From assembly GCA_028717645.1 (NCBI GenBank), contig JAQUNK010000014.1:1-35865 (forward strand): a stretch of DNA of 35,865 nucleotides, given 5' to 3'. The notes beneath the pieces were generated by a model. That model searched no databases, had not been told where the DNA came from, and saw only the letters and a program-made list of their open reading frames with translations. Below, in pieces: positions 8,427 through 15,164 of this stretch. Source of the stretch: Candidatus Omnitrophota bacterium. Lineage in GTDB: Bacteria; Omnitrophota; Gorgyraeia; Gygaellales; JAMWDD01. The translations under genes were made by a program, and so were the position numbers. Position 1 is the stretch's first letter. Every line of letters begins with the position of its first letter.

Positions 8427-8479
8427 ATTCCAGCATGTTTTAGTGGAATAATTACGAGTTTTCTTGGGACGGTAATTAT
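8427..8479. repeat. Two small inverted repeats after hamB
   Basis: ATTCCA/TGGAAT (8427-8432 and 8444-8449, 11-nt loop) is followed by ATAATTAC/GTAATTAT (8448-8455 and 8472-8479, 16-nt loop). Neither ends in a T-run, so a classical terminator is not supported; they may be protein-binding or RNA 3'-end structures. The rest of the gap to 8585 has no recognisable gene. Confidence 0.35.
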
Positions 8480-8585
8480 GGAATGGCTTCATTCGGGAGT
8501 GGAACCGATGAACGTACGTGACATTTCAGGCCTTTTTTGACCGAAATCTGCGACATTACGTGATGCTAAAAATATATATAACACT

Positions 8586-8639
8586 ATGATTAATAAAGAG
8601 ATAACAAAAAAGAAAGTTTTTCTCCGCACCTTCGGTTGA
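8586..8639 (+). pseudogene. Displaced 5' end of a miaB gene (17 codons, then stop)
   Basis: The frame reads MINKEITKKKVFLRTFG followed by TGA. VFLRTFG is the invariant start of MiaB proteins (..RTFGCQMN), and the frame breaks exactly at the attachment core, where element left-end DNA takes over. The sequence before the motif differs from the start of the intact miaB at 18548. It is thus a severed miaB start: either the original chromosomal one, displaced when the CBASS element inserted, or a replacement start carried by the Hachiman cassette. It is too short for the ORF track. Confidence 0.8.
8625..8638 (+). other. Attachment-site core 2 (CGCACCTTCGGTTG)
   Basis: It differs from cores 1 and 3 at two positions (A/C and A/T), both synonymous in the RTFG codons. 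It joins a host-like miaB start to the 59-nt element left end, the structure expected of an attL for the element that carries the recombinase. Confidence 0.75.
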
Positions 8640-8697
8640 ACGTTGGCGTAAGTATCGAGAGATGATTTTGGGCATTTTGAAGAGATTAAGTGATTGT
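8639..8697 (+). repeat. 59-nt element left-end repeat, copy 2
   Basis: Partner of 3300-3358 with one C/T difference. It marks the left terminus of the CBASS-bearing element. No coding role is evident here; the next gene begins 27 nt later. Confidence 0.85.
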
Positions 8698-8724
8698 AAA
8701 TAGGTCTTAGAAAATAAATAATAG

Positions 8725-9261
8725 ATGAGAAGAACGCAGAGATATATAAAGAAATTACGCCTCAAGGTTACAGAAGCTAGATCAAAAGGCCATACTTATG
8801 AGGCTATACGCAAGAAATATGGTTGTTCTCCTGCTACGATTTCAAAATGGAGCAAAGGGATACAGCCATACAGATATTGCGTAAACTGCGGGGAAATAAA
8901 TTCTGAAAAACTCGAACAGTATCATCCGGATAAAACAAATAAACCAGATTATATCGTAACGTTATGTTCAAACTGTCGTTTAGCTATTTCCAGTCACCAA
9001 TTTAGAGAAAAAATAGAAGAATCGAAGGGCATTCTTAAACAAATCCAACTAATTTTACCTCTTCAAGCCGAATCTAAGTCTCAAATACTCCCAATTTCAT
9101 TAAATCCCCAAATTACTAGAGAGCTTAGCAAGGGGGCGTTATCTTTAGCTGCTGTTTCTTTGAGCGTAGGAGCGCTTTTAGATAAAGAAGTTCCCTTCTC
9201 TATAAGGATTTTGGCCAGCCTAGCCGCAGTCCAGTCTTTTAAGAAAGCCATAAATCTATAA
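8725..9261 (+). CDS. HTH + zinc-finger protein with hydrophobic C-terminus, unknown role
   Basis: 178 residues. Residues ~10-45 (TYEAIRKKYGCSPATISKWSKG) form a clear homeodomain-like helix-turn-helix. Next come CVNCGE at about 50 and LCSNCR at about 80, with YHPDK between; the spacing resembles the zinc knuckle of HNH nucleases (C..C, H-D, LC.NC), but the paired His and the final His are missing, so a structural finger is more likely than a nuclease. Residues ~137-178 are hydrophobic or amphipathic and could form one or two membrane segments. It is the first gene of the second element, next to its left end. It may be a regulator or a membrane-linked sensor; I do not recognise the family. Confidence 0.55.
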   Translation: MRRTQRYIKKLRLKVTEARSKGHTYEAIRKKYGCSPATISKWSKGIQPYRYCVNCGEINSEKLEQYHPDKTNKPDYIVTLCSNCRLAISSHQFREKIEESKGILKQIQLILPLQAESKSQILPISLNPQITRELSKGALSLAAVSLSVGALLDKEVPFSIRILASLAAVQSFKKAINL

Positions 9262-9406
9262 CTTACCTAATTTTTTTAAAAGATCATTGCTTCATTTTTA
9301 CTACATTTAACACTACAAATAGTAGTATAAATTGTAATATAGTTTCATTTTAGCTATTTTTAAATTTGCTTAAATTATTAGAGATAAATCACCAATTAGG
9401 AAAAAC
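9262..9406. other. AT-rich gene-free stretch
   Basis: Very AT-rich spacer with no ORF worth calling. It holds a small inverted repeat ACTAC-AAATA-GTAGT at 9312-9326. It precedes the promoter and leader RNA of the CBASS operon, so it may contain upstream promoter (UP-like) A/T tracts. Confidence 0.4.
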
Positions 9407-9435
9407 TTGACACAATACAGAATATAGTATATACT
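9407..9435 (+). promoter_or_regulatory. Near-perfect sigma70 promoter of the CBASS operon
   Basis: TTGACA, a 17-nt spacer and TATACT: -35 perfect, -10 with one change. Transcription should begin near 9442, giving a leader of ~125 nt before the patatin gene. It is one of the two strongest promoters I can see in the island. Confidence 0.8.
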
Positions 9436-9441
9436 TTGTAA

Positions 9442-9549
9442 TAAGATACAACTAACAGTGGTGAGTTTGGAGAGGGAACCTCCACGGTAAAAAAGTAAAA
9501 TCTCCACGAGCCTAATGCTCCTGCATTTTTGTGCTTGTGGAGTTTTTTA
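9442..9549 (+). ncRNA. Structured leader RNA or small RNA upstream of the CBASS genes
   Basis: The ~108 nt between promoter and terminator are visibly richer in G and C than the flanks and contain related pairing modules: GTGGTGAG and TTTGGAGAGG (5' part), CCTCCACGG (middle), CTCCACGAGC (terminator 5' arm) and GCTTGTGGAG (terminator 3' arm). TGGAG/CTCCA can form a first hairpin. Because the CTCCAC segments can compete for the same GTGGAG partner, alternative folds are possible, as in attenuators. No ORF with a ribosome-binding site is evident inside. It could be a cis-acting attenuator or riboswitch for the operon, or a stand-alone small RNA. I do not recognise it as a known class. Confidence 0.5.
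9502..9548 (+). terminator. Intrinsic terminator inside the CBASS leader
   Basis: CTCCACGAGC pairs with GCTTGTGGAG (10 bp, one G-U). An inner 5-bp hairpin (AATGC-TCCT-GCATT) sits within the apical region, and six Ts follow. It lies 20 nt before the patatin start, so the defence operon depends on read-through or on a second, unseen promoter. Confidence 0.75.
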
Positions 9550-9567
9550 TATTTATAGGTAAAAAAT

Positions 9568-10494
9568 ATGCCTACGGGAGAAATATTCAGAATTTTGGCA
9601 ATCGATGGTGGAGGATACCGCGGTGTTTATGCCGCTTATATATTAAAACGTATTGAGGAAGAATATGGTGTTGACTGGTTGAAGAAAATTAATCTAATAG
9701 CCGGAACTAGTACAGGAGCAATTATTGCGGCAGCATTAGCCTGCAATGTGCCTGCGAGCAAAATATTAGATTTTTATAAGAAATATGGTCAACGGATTTT
9801 TAAGAAGCGATTTCTTCATTGGTTAGGATTATTTGCGAGCAGATACGACAATAAGGAATTAGAAAATATCTTAAAAGATCTCTATGGCGATGAGCGAAAA
9901 TTAGGCCAAATTGACATACCTTTAGTTTTGCCTGCATCTGATATTAGGAATGGCTGCGTCCACGTACTTAAATCTTCGTACGATAAAGAATTTTATCGTG
10001 ATAAAAATAGACTAGTATATAAAGCAGTATTAGCTTCTTGTTCTGCTCCTACTTATTTTGACCCTTATGATATGGATAATTATCTTTTAGCAGATGGAGG
10101 ATTATGGGCGAATAATCCAGCTCTTATTGCTGCTATTGAAGCTAAGCGCCGCCTTAGCCAGAATATGGATAATTTAATGATTCTATCAATTGGCACAGGC
10201 GAAGGGAGAAAATTCTATTCGCAGGATGGACATTGGTGGAAAAAATTTTTGGGATGGGGATTTTTGACAAGGTGGGGAAGGCAAAAATTCATCGAGATGC
10301 TTTTCAGCCTACAGTCTCAAACAACTAATAATATGATTGGACTTTTATTTGAACCAAGTCAGATATTGAGGATTAATTTTAAATCGGATAAAACTTTAAA
10401 ATTAGATGATCCCAATGAGTATAACGATTTAATTTGTTTAGCTGATAAAGACTTTACATATAATTCACAAAGAATCCAAGAATTCTTGGATTAG
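9568..10494 (+). CDS. capV: Patatin-like phospholipase, CBASS effector (CapV-type)
   Basis: 308 residues. DGGGYRG at 13-19 is the oxyanion loop, GTSTG at 46-50 holds nucleophile Ser48, and DGG at 176-178 holds the catalytic Asp of the Ser-Asp dyad. This is the complete patatin signature. Next to a CD-NTase, patatins act as CapV: a cyclic nucleotide binds and switches on hydrolysis of membrane phospholipids, killing the infected cell before phage release. It begins 20 nt after the leader terminator with a weak AGG site, which suggests tight control. The cyclase starts 17 nt after its stop. The effector role is inferred from context; the catalytic motifs are directly visible. Confidence 0.85.
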   Translation: MPTGEIFRILAIDGGGYRGVYAAYILKRIEEEYGVDWLKKINLIAGTSTGAIIAAALACNVPASKILDFYKKYGQRIFKKRFLHWLGLFASRYDNKELENILKDLYGDERKLGQIDIPLVLPASDIRNGCVHVLKSSYDKEFYRDKNRLVYKAVLASCSAPTYFDPYDMDNYLLADGGLWANNPALIAAIEAKRRLSQNMDNLMILSIGTGEGRKFYSQDGHWWKKFLGWGFLTRWGRQKFIEMLFSLQSQTTNNMIGLLFEPSQILRINFKSDKTLKLDDPNEYNDLICLADKDFTYNSQRIQEFLD

Positions 10495-10511
10495 AGTATA
10501 GGAGGTCAGAA

Positions 10512-11714
10512 ATGATACAAGATGATCGTATGGTATTATTGGATGATGTATTAGAGAAATATGTCGATTCCTTAAAAATTTCCGATTCTCAGTTTGAAGA
10601 AGCAAGGCTTCGATACGAATCGGTAGGAAAATGGTTACGAGAAAGCTCTGCATTAAAGGATCGGAGACCTGAAATATATACGCAAGGGTCTTTTCTTTTT
10701 GGTACGGTAGTGAGACCTTTAACAGAAGAAGATAGGTATGATATTGATTTAGTATGCCGTTTAAACTATCTTAAAAATGAAATTTCGCAGAAGGATTTAA
10801 AAGAAAAATTTGGTAAGGAATTGACTGATTACGCTCTTGCTAAGCAAATGAAGAGCAATCCTAAGAAAAAAAGACGCTGTTGGACGATAGAATATGAAGA
10901 TGATATCCATTTCCATATGGATTTTTTACCTTCTATTCCAGATCAAGATATGCGCTACAGAAAATATTTGTTGGAATCGGGCGTGAGAGAAGCTTTAACA
11001 CAGACAAGTATTTGTATTACTGATGATACATTGGATAATTATAGCCGTATTGACGATGATTGGTTAAAAACTAATCCTAAGGGGTATGCGGAGTGGTTTA
11101 AGTCCAGAATGAGACTTATTTTCGAGAAGGGAGCTGTATCTCTTCTTGAAAAACGTCTATATGCTTCAGTAGAAGCTATTCCTGTTCATAAAATTAGAAC
11201 ACCTCTGCAAAAGACTATTCAGCTTCTTAAGCGGCATCGTGACATTATGTTTGAGAATGAGCCTAAGAAAAAGCCAATTTCGATGATTATAACCACTTTA
11301 GCAGCGCATGCCTATCAGAATGAAGCAAGATTGATTGATGCATTGAAGCGTGTAGTAGATGATATGGATAAATATATTGAGAAAGATGGGGCTACTAAAA
11401 CGGTTATAAGAAATCCAGTTATGCCTGATGAAAACTTTGCAGATAAATGGGTAGAGGATCCTGCGCTTGAGAAAAATTTTTATGATTGGTTAGGGAAAAT
11501 CAGGAAAGATTTACAGGAGCTTATGACGAAGACATCATCTAGAGATATGATTGAATATCTGGGTATTCCGCTTGGCAGCAAAGTTATGGGGAAAGTCCTC
11601 GAGAAATATGGTTATGGTGCCGATATCCAGAGGGCCACGCCTGTAAAATCTTATCCTGAGGTTAAAATTAATCCTTCACAACCATGGAGTAGCAATGGCA
11701 GGTGTTGGTTATGA
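10512..11714 (+). CDS. CBASS cGAS/DncV-like nucleotidyltransferase (CD-NTase)
   Basis: 400 residues behind a strong GGAGG site. QGSFLFGT (GS at 59-60), YDIDL (Asp77, Asp79) and HMDFLP (Asp137) are the three-part active site of the DNA polymerase beta-like cyclases that make cyclic di- or trinucleotides on phage infection. The length and look fit clade G-like enzymes, but clade and product cannot be fixed here. The product would activate the patatin. The C-terminus ends SSNGRCWL, not the glycine usually used for E2-mediated conjugation, and overlaps the next gene by 20 nt. Catalytic residues look intact. Confidence 0.85.
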   Translation: MIQDDRMVLLDDVLEKYVDSLKISDSQFEEARLRYESVGKWLRESSALKDRRPEIYTQGSFLFGTVVRPLTEEDRYDIDLVCRLNYLKNEISQKDLKEKFGKELTDYALAKQMKSNPKKKRRCWTIEYEDDIHFHMDFLPSIPDQDMRYRKYLLESGVREALTQTSICITDDTLDNYSRIDDDWLKTNPKGYAEWFKSRMRLIFEKGAVSLLEKRLYASVEAIPVHKIRTPLQKTIQLLKRHRDIMFENEPKKKPISMIITTLAAHAYQNEARLIDALKRVVDDMDKYIEKDGATKTVIRNPVMPDENFADKWVEDPALEKNFYDWLGKIRKDLQELMTKTSSRDMIEYLGIPLGSKVMGKVLEKYGYGADIQRATPVKSYPEVKINPSQPWSSNGRCWL

Positions 11715-12345
11715 TGAGCTTATTCAGAAGCAGTTTCAAGAGCTGCATGTTAAATATCCAAGCTTAAGTCTTAAGCAGATTGATAATAACTATTATCTTA
11801 TTGGTTTCTTAGGTTTTTCCTCAGAATTCAATGGGGTAAGAATTCAAGACGGGTTCGAGTTATTTATTACGATCCCATGTGAGTATCCAAATCGAATGCC
11901 CGCCATTAAAGAAATAGGCGGACGAATACCAATAGATTTTCATCATAGTGGAGACGAATTATGTTTAGGTACACCGGTAGATAATTGGATAAAATTTTGT
12001 AAACGTAAAACTCTTATGGGATTTATTGAACTTTTAGTGATTCCATTTCTTTTCTCATTTTGTTTTAGGGAAAAAACAGGTCGTATGCCGTTTGGTCAGC
12101 GTTCGCATTATGGAAGAGGAATTATGGAATTCTATTGTGAATTGTTTAAAATAAAAGATTTTATTGCCGCTCAGAAGTTTCTTAAAATATTAGCCTCTGG
12201 AGAATATAGTCAAGACAAGAGATGCCCATGTAATTCGGGAAGAAGACTTAAAAAATGTCACGGATCAATGATTCTTGAAGCCATGAACACGGTTCCGTTA
12301 GAATACTTTCAATATGAGTACAAGCAAAGTTTATCTCCAGGATAG
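11695..12345 (+). CDS. CBASS E2-like conjugating protein with SEC-C zinc motif
   Basis: 216 residues. FELFITIPCEYPNRMP followed by DFHHSGDELCLG matches the E2 ubiquitin-conjugating fold (beta-strand, YP turn, then the active-site loop with His83/His84 and Cys90). CPCNSGRRLKKCHG at about 177-190 is a SEC-C zinc-binding motif (Cys177, Cys179, Cys188, His189). In short type II CBASS, an E2-only Cap2-like protein conjugates the cyclase through a thioester and raises its activity, without an E1 or JAB protein. No E1 or JAB gene is present here, consistent with the short type. The start overlaps the cyclase by 20 nt, suggesting coupling. Confidence 0.75.
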   Translation: MAGVGYDELIQKQFQELHVKYPSLSLKQIDNNYYLIGFLGFSSEFNGVRIQDGFELFITIPCEYPNRMPAIKEIGGRIPIDFHHSGDELCLGTPVDNWIKFCKRKTLMGFIELLVIPFLFSFCFREKTGRMPFGQRSHYGRGIMEFYCELFKIKDFIAAQKFLKILASGEYSQDKRCPCNSGRRLKKCHGSMILEAMNTVPLEYFQYEYKQSLSPG

Positions 12346-12378
12346 GCCGTAGTATTACAATTGTACAAAGGAGAGGTT

Positions 12379-13014
12379 ATGAAACGAATAATTTTTGCCA
12401 TCCATGGTATCAGAAGCCCAAAGCAAGGGAACTGGATATATGATTTTACTAATTTCACTGAACAAGACCCGAGGTTTAAAGATGATATTTTCGTGCCTTA
12501 TTATTATGGGTTTGTTTTAGCTACCGTATCTGTCTTTCCGGTTTTTAAATATGAGAAAGTTAAAGAAGTTAAAACAGTATTAAGAAAAATAATTAATGAT
12601 AACCCTAATTGTGAGCTTAATATAGTAGCGCATAGTTATGGCACTGAACTAAGCTTTTGGGCAATAAAAACTAGCGGTGAAGATGGAAAGCCGCCTATAA
12701 TTGCGAATAAAGTCATACTTGTCTCTAGCGTTGTATCTCGTTTTAATGAAATTCCATATAATTCTACTTTAAGAGCAGGAAAAATAAAACAGTTACATTG
12801 TTATTGTAGCTATAAAGATAAAGTATGTAATTTTGCTCCTTTTGGACATTCAGGATGTTTTGGTTTCTCAAGAGATAGATATGATACTAGGTGTTATCCA
12901 AAGCCATTCGATGACTTAGAAATTTACAATCATCAAGTCGAAAGCTTGGGACATTCTGCTTATTTCGAAGATGTTAAATACTTCAAGGAATGGTTAGGCA
13001 TAATAGCGAGTTAG
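12379..13014 (+). CDS. Alpha/beta hydrolase, last gene of the CBASS operon
   Basis: 211 residues from the ATG at 12379 (AAAGGAGAGG just upstream; the track start at 12361 is a TTG that includes this site). IIFAIHGIRSP near the N-terminus is the HG oxyanion strand and VAHSYGTEL the nucleophile elbow (A-H-S-x-G). A late GHSAYFED offers the catalytic His. No signal peptide. Similar to lipase or esterase-like hydrolases of DUF676/PGAP1 style, but I cannot name the family. It is 33 bp after the E2 gene on the same strand, so it may be a second lipolytic effector or a modifier of the CBASS module. Confidence 0.65.
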   Translation: MKRIIFAIHGIRSPKQGNWIYDFTNFTEQDPRFKDDIFVPYYYGFVLATVSVFPVFKYEKVKEVKTVLRKIINDNPNCELNIVAHSYGTELSFWAIKTSGEDGKPPIIANKVILVSSVVSRFNEIPYNSTLRAGKIKQLHCYCSYKDKVCNFAPFGHSGCFGFSRDRYDTRCYPKPFDDLEIYNHQVESLGHSAYFEDVKYFKEWLGIIAS

Positions 13015-13021
13015 ACAGATA

Positions 13022-13228
13022 ATGTCATACTCTAAAGAGCTTATCCAGAAAACATTAGATTATTGGGGACCCAAGTATGCTTTGATTGGCCAGAATCTAA
13101 CGGCGGAAGATGCAAGGGAAATATTAGATAATCTATGCGGATTAATTGAATATTTGGCAGAATTAGACAAGAAGTTTAATCAAAGTATTAAAAACGAGGT
13201 ATTAGATGGCTTAATGCAACAGGAATAG
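13022..13228 (+). CDS. Small helical protein of unknown function
   Basis: 68 residues, acidic and predicted mostly helical (LTAEDAREILDNLCGLIEYLAELD). It begins 7 nt after the hydrolase stop. Short proteins of this look, with a conserved TxEDAREI stretch, occur on mobile elements of many bacteria, often near recombinases; this is recollection, not a search. No function can be given. Confidence 0.6.
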   Translation: MSYSKELIQKTLDYWGPKYALIGQNLTAEDAREILDNLCGLIEYLAELDKKFNQSIKNEVLDGLMQQE

Positions 13229-13262
13229 TGGTAAGCCATGAACTTATCCTATCTGCGCTATT

Positions 13263-13277
13263 TTGAAAAGCACAATT
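13263..13277 (+). repeat. Degenerate copy of the TTGAAAGGCACAATT box
   Basis: TTGAAAAGCACAATT differs at one of 15 positions from the box at 13621-13635. It precedes the first RHH-like gene by about 70 nt, as the other copies precede the next two genes. Confidence 0.5.
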
Positions 13278-13348
13278 ATATACTTGACAGGATCAAATGA
13301 ATATGATAAAAATAAGCCAAGAACTTAAATTAACCGTTGAAGGAGTCC

Positions 13349-13600
13349 ATGTCTAGATTTAGAAGCGAAGTGCCCAAGGGCCTATTTAGAGTACCGATAT
13401 CCATTACAAAAGAAATGGAATCTTGGCTTCAGGATTTAAGCAGCAAGATGAAGTCTTCGGGCGGCTATAAATTGCCTAAATCTTACATCATAAGGGCGCT
13501 GCTAGATGCAGCTATGAGCCTTAAAATTGATGTATCTCAAGTGAAAACAGAAGAGGAGCTGGTAGAGAGGATCCTTAAAGCGATAAAGCAGTATAAATAA
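13349..13600 (+). CDS. Ribbon-helix-helix-like small DNA-binding protein 1
   Basis: 83 residues from the ATG at 13349, which follows AAGGAG; the track start at 13337 (TTG) lies before that site. FRVPISITKEMESWLQDLSS followed by YIIRALLDAAM fits the strand-helix-helix order of CopG/Arc-like repressors. It shares SGG.KL, RALL.A and IDV..VK.E.EL.ER with the protein at 13656, so the two are tandem paralogues. Likely local regulators acting on the repeated box near them; DNA binding is inferred. Confidence 0.6.
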   Translation: MSRFRSEVPKGLFRVPISITKEMESWLQDLSSKMKSSGGYKLPKSYIIRALLDAAMSLKIDVSQVKTEEELVERILKAIKQYK

Positions 13601-13610
13601 TAATTATATT

Positions 13611-13633
13611 TTTTTTAACATTGAAAGGCACAA
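13611..13633 (+). repeat. 23-nt repeated box, copy 1 (TTTTTTAACATTGAAAGGCACAA)
   Basis: Identical over 23 nt to 13885-13907. It stands between the first RHH-like gene and the second, 23 nt before the GAGGAG... region and start of the latter. Position ahead of each gene suggests an operator or promoter element. Confidence 0.7.
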
Positions 13634-13655
13634 TTGAACAATACGAGGAGAAGAT

Positions 13656-13883
13656 ATGTTTAAGAAAGTCTGGACTAGTGTAAATCTGAGTAAGAAAGAG
13701 ATATGTTTTCTTGATGAGATATCTAAAAACTGTAAGTTCTCCGGAGGAAGAAAATTACGTAGAACTTCTATACTTAGAGCATTGTTGGTCGCAGGCAAGA
13801 GGTTAAATATTGATGTAAACAGAGTCAAAAGCGAGAAGGAGCTTAAAGAAAGAGTACTGGTATCTTTTAAGAAGCTGAATTAA
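13656..13883 (+). CDS. Ribbon-helix-helix-like small DNA-binding protein 2
   Basis: 75 basic residues, with a GAGGAG ribosome-binding site 9 nt upstream. VWTSVNLSKKEICFLDEI and SILRALLVAGKRL match the strand-helix-helix layout, and the C-terminal half is clearly related to the preceding protein. Two adjacent paralogues, each preceded by the same box, point to duplication of a regulator-plus-operator unit. The box also stands before the methyltransferase gene, so that gene may be under their control. Confidence 0.6.
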   Translation: MFKKVWTSVNLSKKEICFLDEISKNCKFSGGRKLRRTSILRALLVAGKRLNIDVNRVKSEKELKERVLVSFKKLN

Positions 13884-13884
13884 T

Positions 13885-13907
13885 TTTTTTAACATTGAAA
13901 GGCACAA
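13885..13907 (+). repeat. 23-nt repeated box, copy 2
   Basis: Perfect copy of 13611-13633, 24 nt before the methyltransferase ATG. It partly overlaps the tail of the RHH2 intergenic T-run. Confidence 0.7.
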
Positions 13908-13931
13908 AACAACATTACAAATACTGCTAAT

Positions 13932-15164
13932 ATGAATAAGTTAATCTGCGGAGATAATTTAGAGGAATTGAAAAAGATTGAAAAGGAAAGCGTTGATCTT
14001 ATTTACATTGACCCGCCATTTTTTTCAAATAAACAATATGAAGTAGTATGGAGGGATGAAGCAGAAATACGGAGTTTTGAAGATAGATGGGAAGGCGGGA
14101 TAGAGCATTATATCGGGTGGATGAAGCCAAGAGTAGAGGCGATGTATGAAGTTTTAAAACCCACTGGCTCATTTTATCTGCATTGTAATTGGTATGCAAA
14201 TGCTCATTTAAGGATAATGCTGGATGAGATATTTGGAGAAAGCAATTTTCAAAATGAAATAATCTGGGATTATGGGGCAAGGGCAACAGTTAGAAAGTCG
14301 GGTTTTCCCAGAAAACATGATACCATCCTTTTCTATGCTAAAAGTAAAAATTATACCTTTAATCTTTTGTATAAACCTTATAAAGACCCTTTGATGGAAA
14401 GATATAACAAAATAGATTCTAAGGGAAAGCGGTACGCCTTAATAAAAAGAAAAAGAACTGATGGTACTATATATTACGGTAAATGTTATCCAAAAGAAGG
14501 AGCTCCAGAAACCGATGTCTGGAATATTTCTTTAATGGCTTCTACTTCTAGAGAGCGATTGGGATACCCCACTCAAAAACCAGAAGCATTATTAGAAAAG
14601 ATAATAAAAGCATCTTCAAATAGAAATGATACGGTTTTAGACGCTTTTTGCGGTTGTGGTACTGCTTTAGCTGCGGCACAAAAATTAGGGAGGCAATGGA
14701 TAGGAATAGATATATCCCCGACCGCTATAAAACTAATAGAGCGGAGATTAAATCAATTAGGGACAAAGAAAGACACAGACTATATAGTTGCAGGAACACC
14801 TACTACTGTAAAAGATTTGTTAAAATTGAAGCCATTTGAATTTCAGAATTGGGTTATTGATGCATTAGGAGCAAAGCATAGCCGAAAGAAAATCGGGGAT
14901 ATGGGGCTGGATGGTCATTTTGATAAAGATATTTTTCATAAAGATGCTGGTATTCAAGTCAAGCAATCCGAAGATATTGGAAGGAATGTAATTGATAATT
15001 TTAAGTCTGCCCTTGAAAGGGCAAAATATAAAGAAGGCATTGTTGTAGCTTTTAGTTTTGGCAAAGGTGCGTGTGAAGAAGTGGCGAGGCTTAAAAACTC
15101 TGGAGAGATAGATATTAAATTAATAACGGTAGAAGATTTACTACATAAGAAAGTAAAGCTATGA
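13932..15164 (+). CDS. Beta-class DNA methyltransferase fused to an endonuclease-like domain
   Basis: 410 residues. IYIDPPFFS at about 25-33 is catalytic motif IV (DPPF, as in adenine-N6 enzymes); DAFCGCGTALAAAQ at about 237-250 is the SAM-binding FxGxGT motif. The order IV, target region, I is that of beta-class enzymes. The C-terminal ~110 residues (FQNWVIDALGAKHS.., DMGLDGHF, then IQVKQS) look like an Mrr-type PD-(D/E)xK fold with GxD...QVK. Thus one chain may both modify and cut, or use the domain only for DNA sensing. No ribosome-binding site is obvious before the ATG. Protects or restricts DNA; specificity unknown. Confidence 0.75.
   Translation: MNKLICGDNLEELKKIEKESVDLIYIDPPFFSNKQYEVVWRDEAEIRSFEDRWEGGIEHYIGWMKPRVEAMYEVLKPTGSFYLHCNWYANAHLRIMLDEIFGESNFQNEIIWDYGARATVRKSGFPRKHDTILFYAKSKNYTFNLLYKPYKDPLMERYNKIDSKGKRYALIKRKRTDGTIYYGKCYPKEGAPETDVWNISLMASTSRERLGYPTQKPEALLEKIIKASSNRNDTVLDAFCGCGTALAAAQKLGRQWIGIDISPTAIKLIERRLNQLGTKKDTDYIVAGTPTTVKDLLKLKPFEFQNWVIDALGAKHSRKKIGDMGLDGHFDKDIFHKDAGIQVKQSEDIGRNVIDNFKSALERAKYKEGIVVAFSFGKGACEEVARLKNSGEIDIKLITVEDLLHKKVKL

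Noticed and set aside
8478-8540. Tiny ORF MEWLHSGVEPMNVRDISGLF after hamB, possible transposase scrap
   Set aside because: Only 20 codons with no ribosome site and no recognisable family; kept only as part of the intergenic description.
9442-9567. Type III toxin-antitoxin (ToxIN-like) reading of the leader RNA plus patatin
   Set aside because: The RNA has no tandem repeats of a defined length and the downstream protein is a patatin lipase next to a CD-NTase, not a ToxN-type endoribonuclease.
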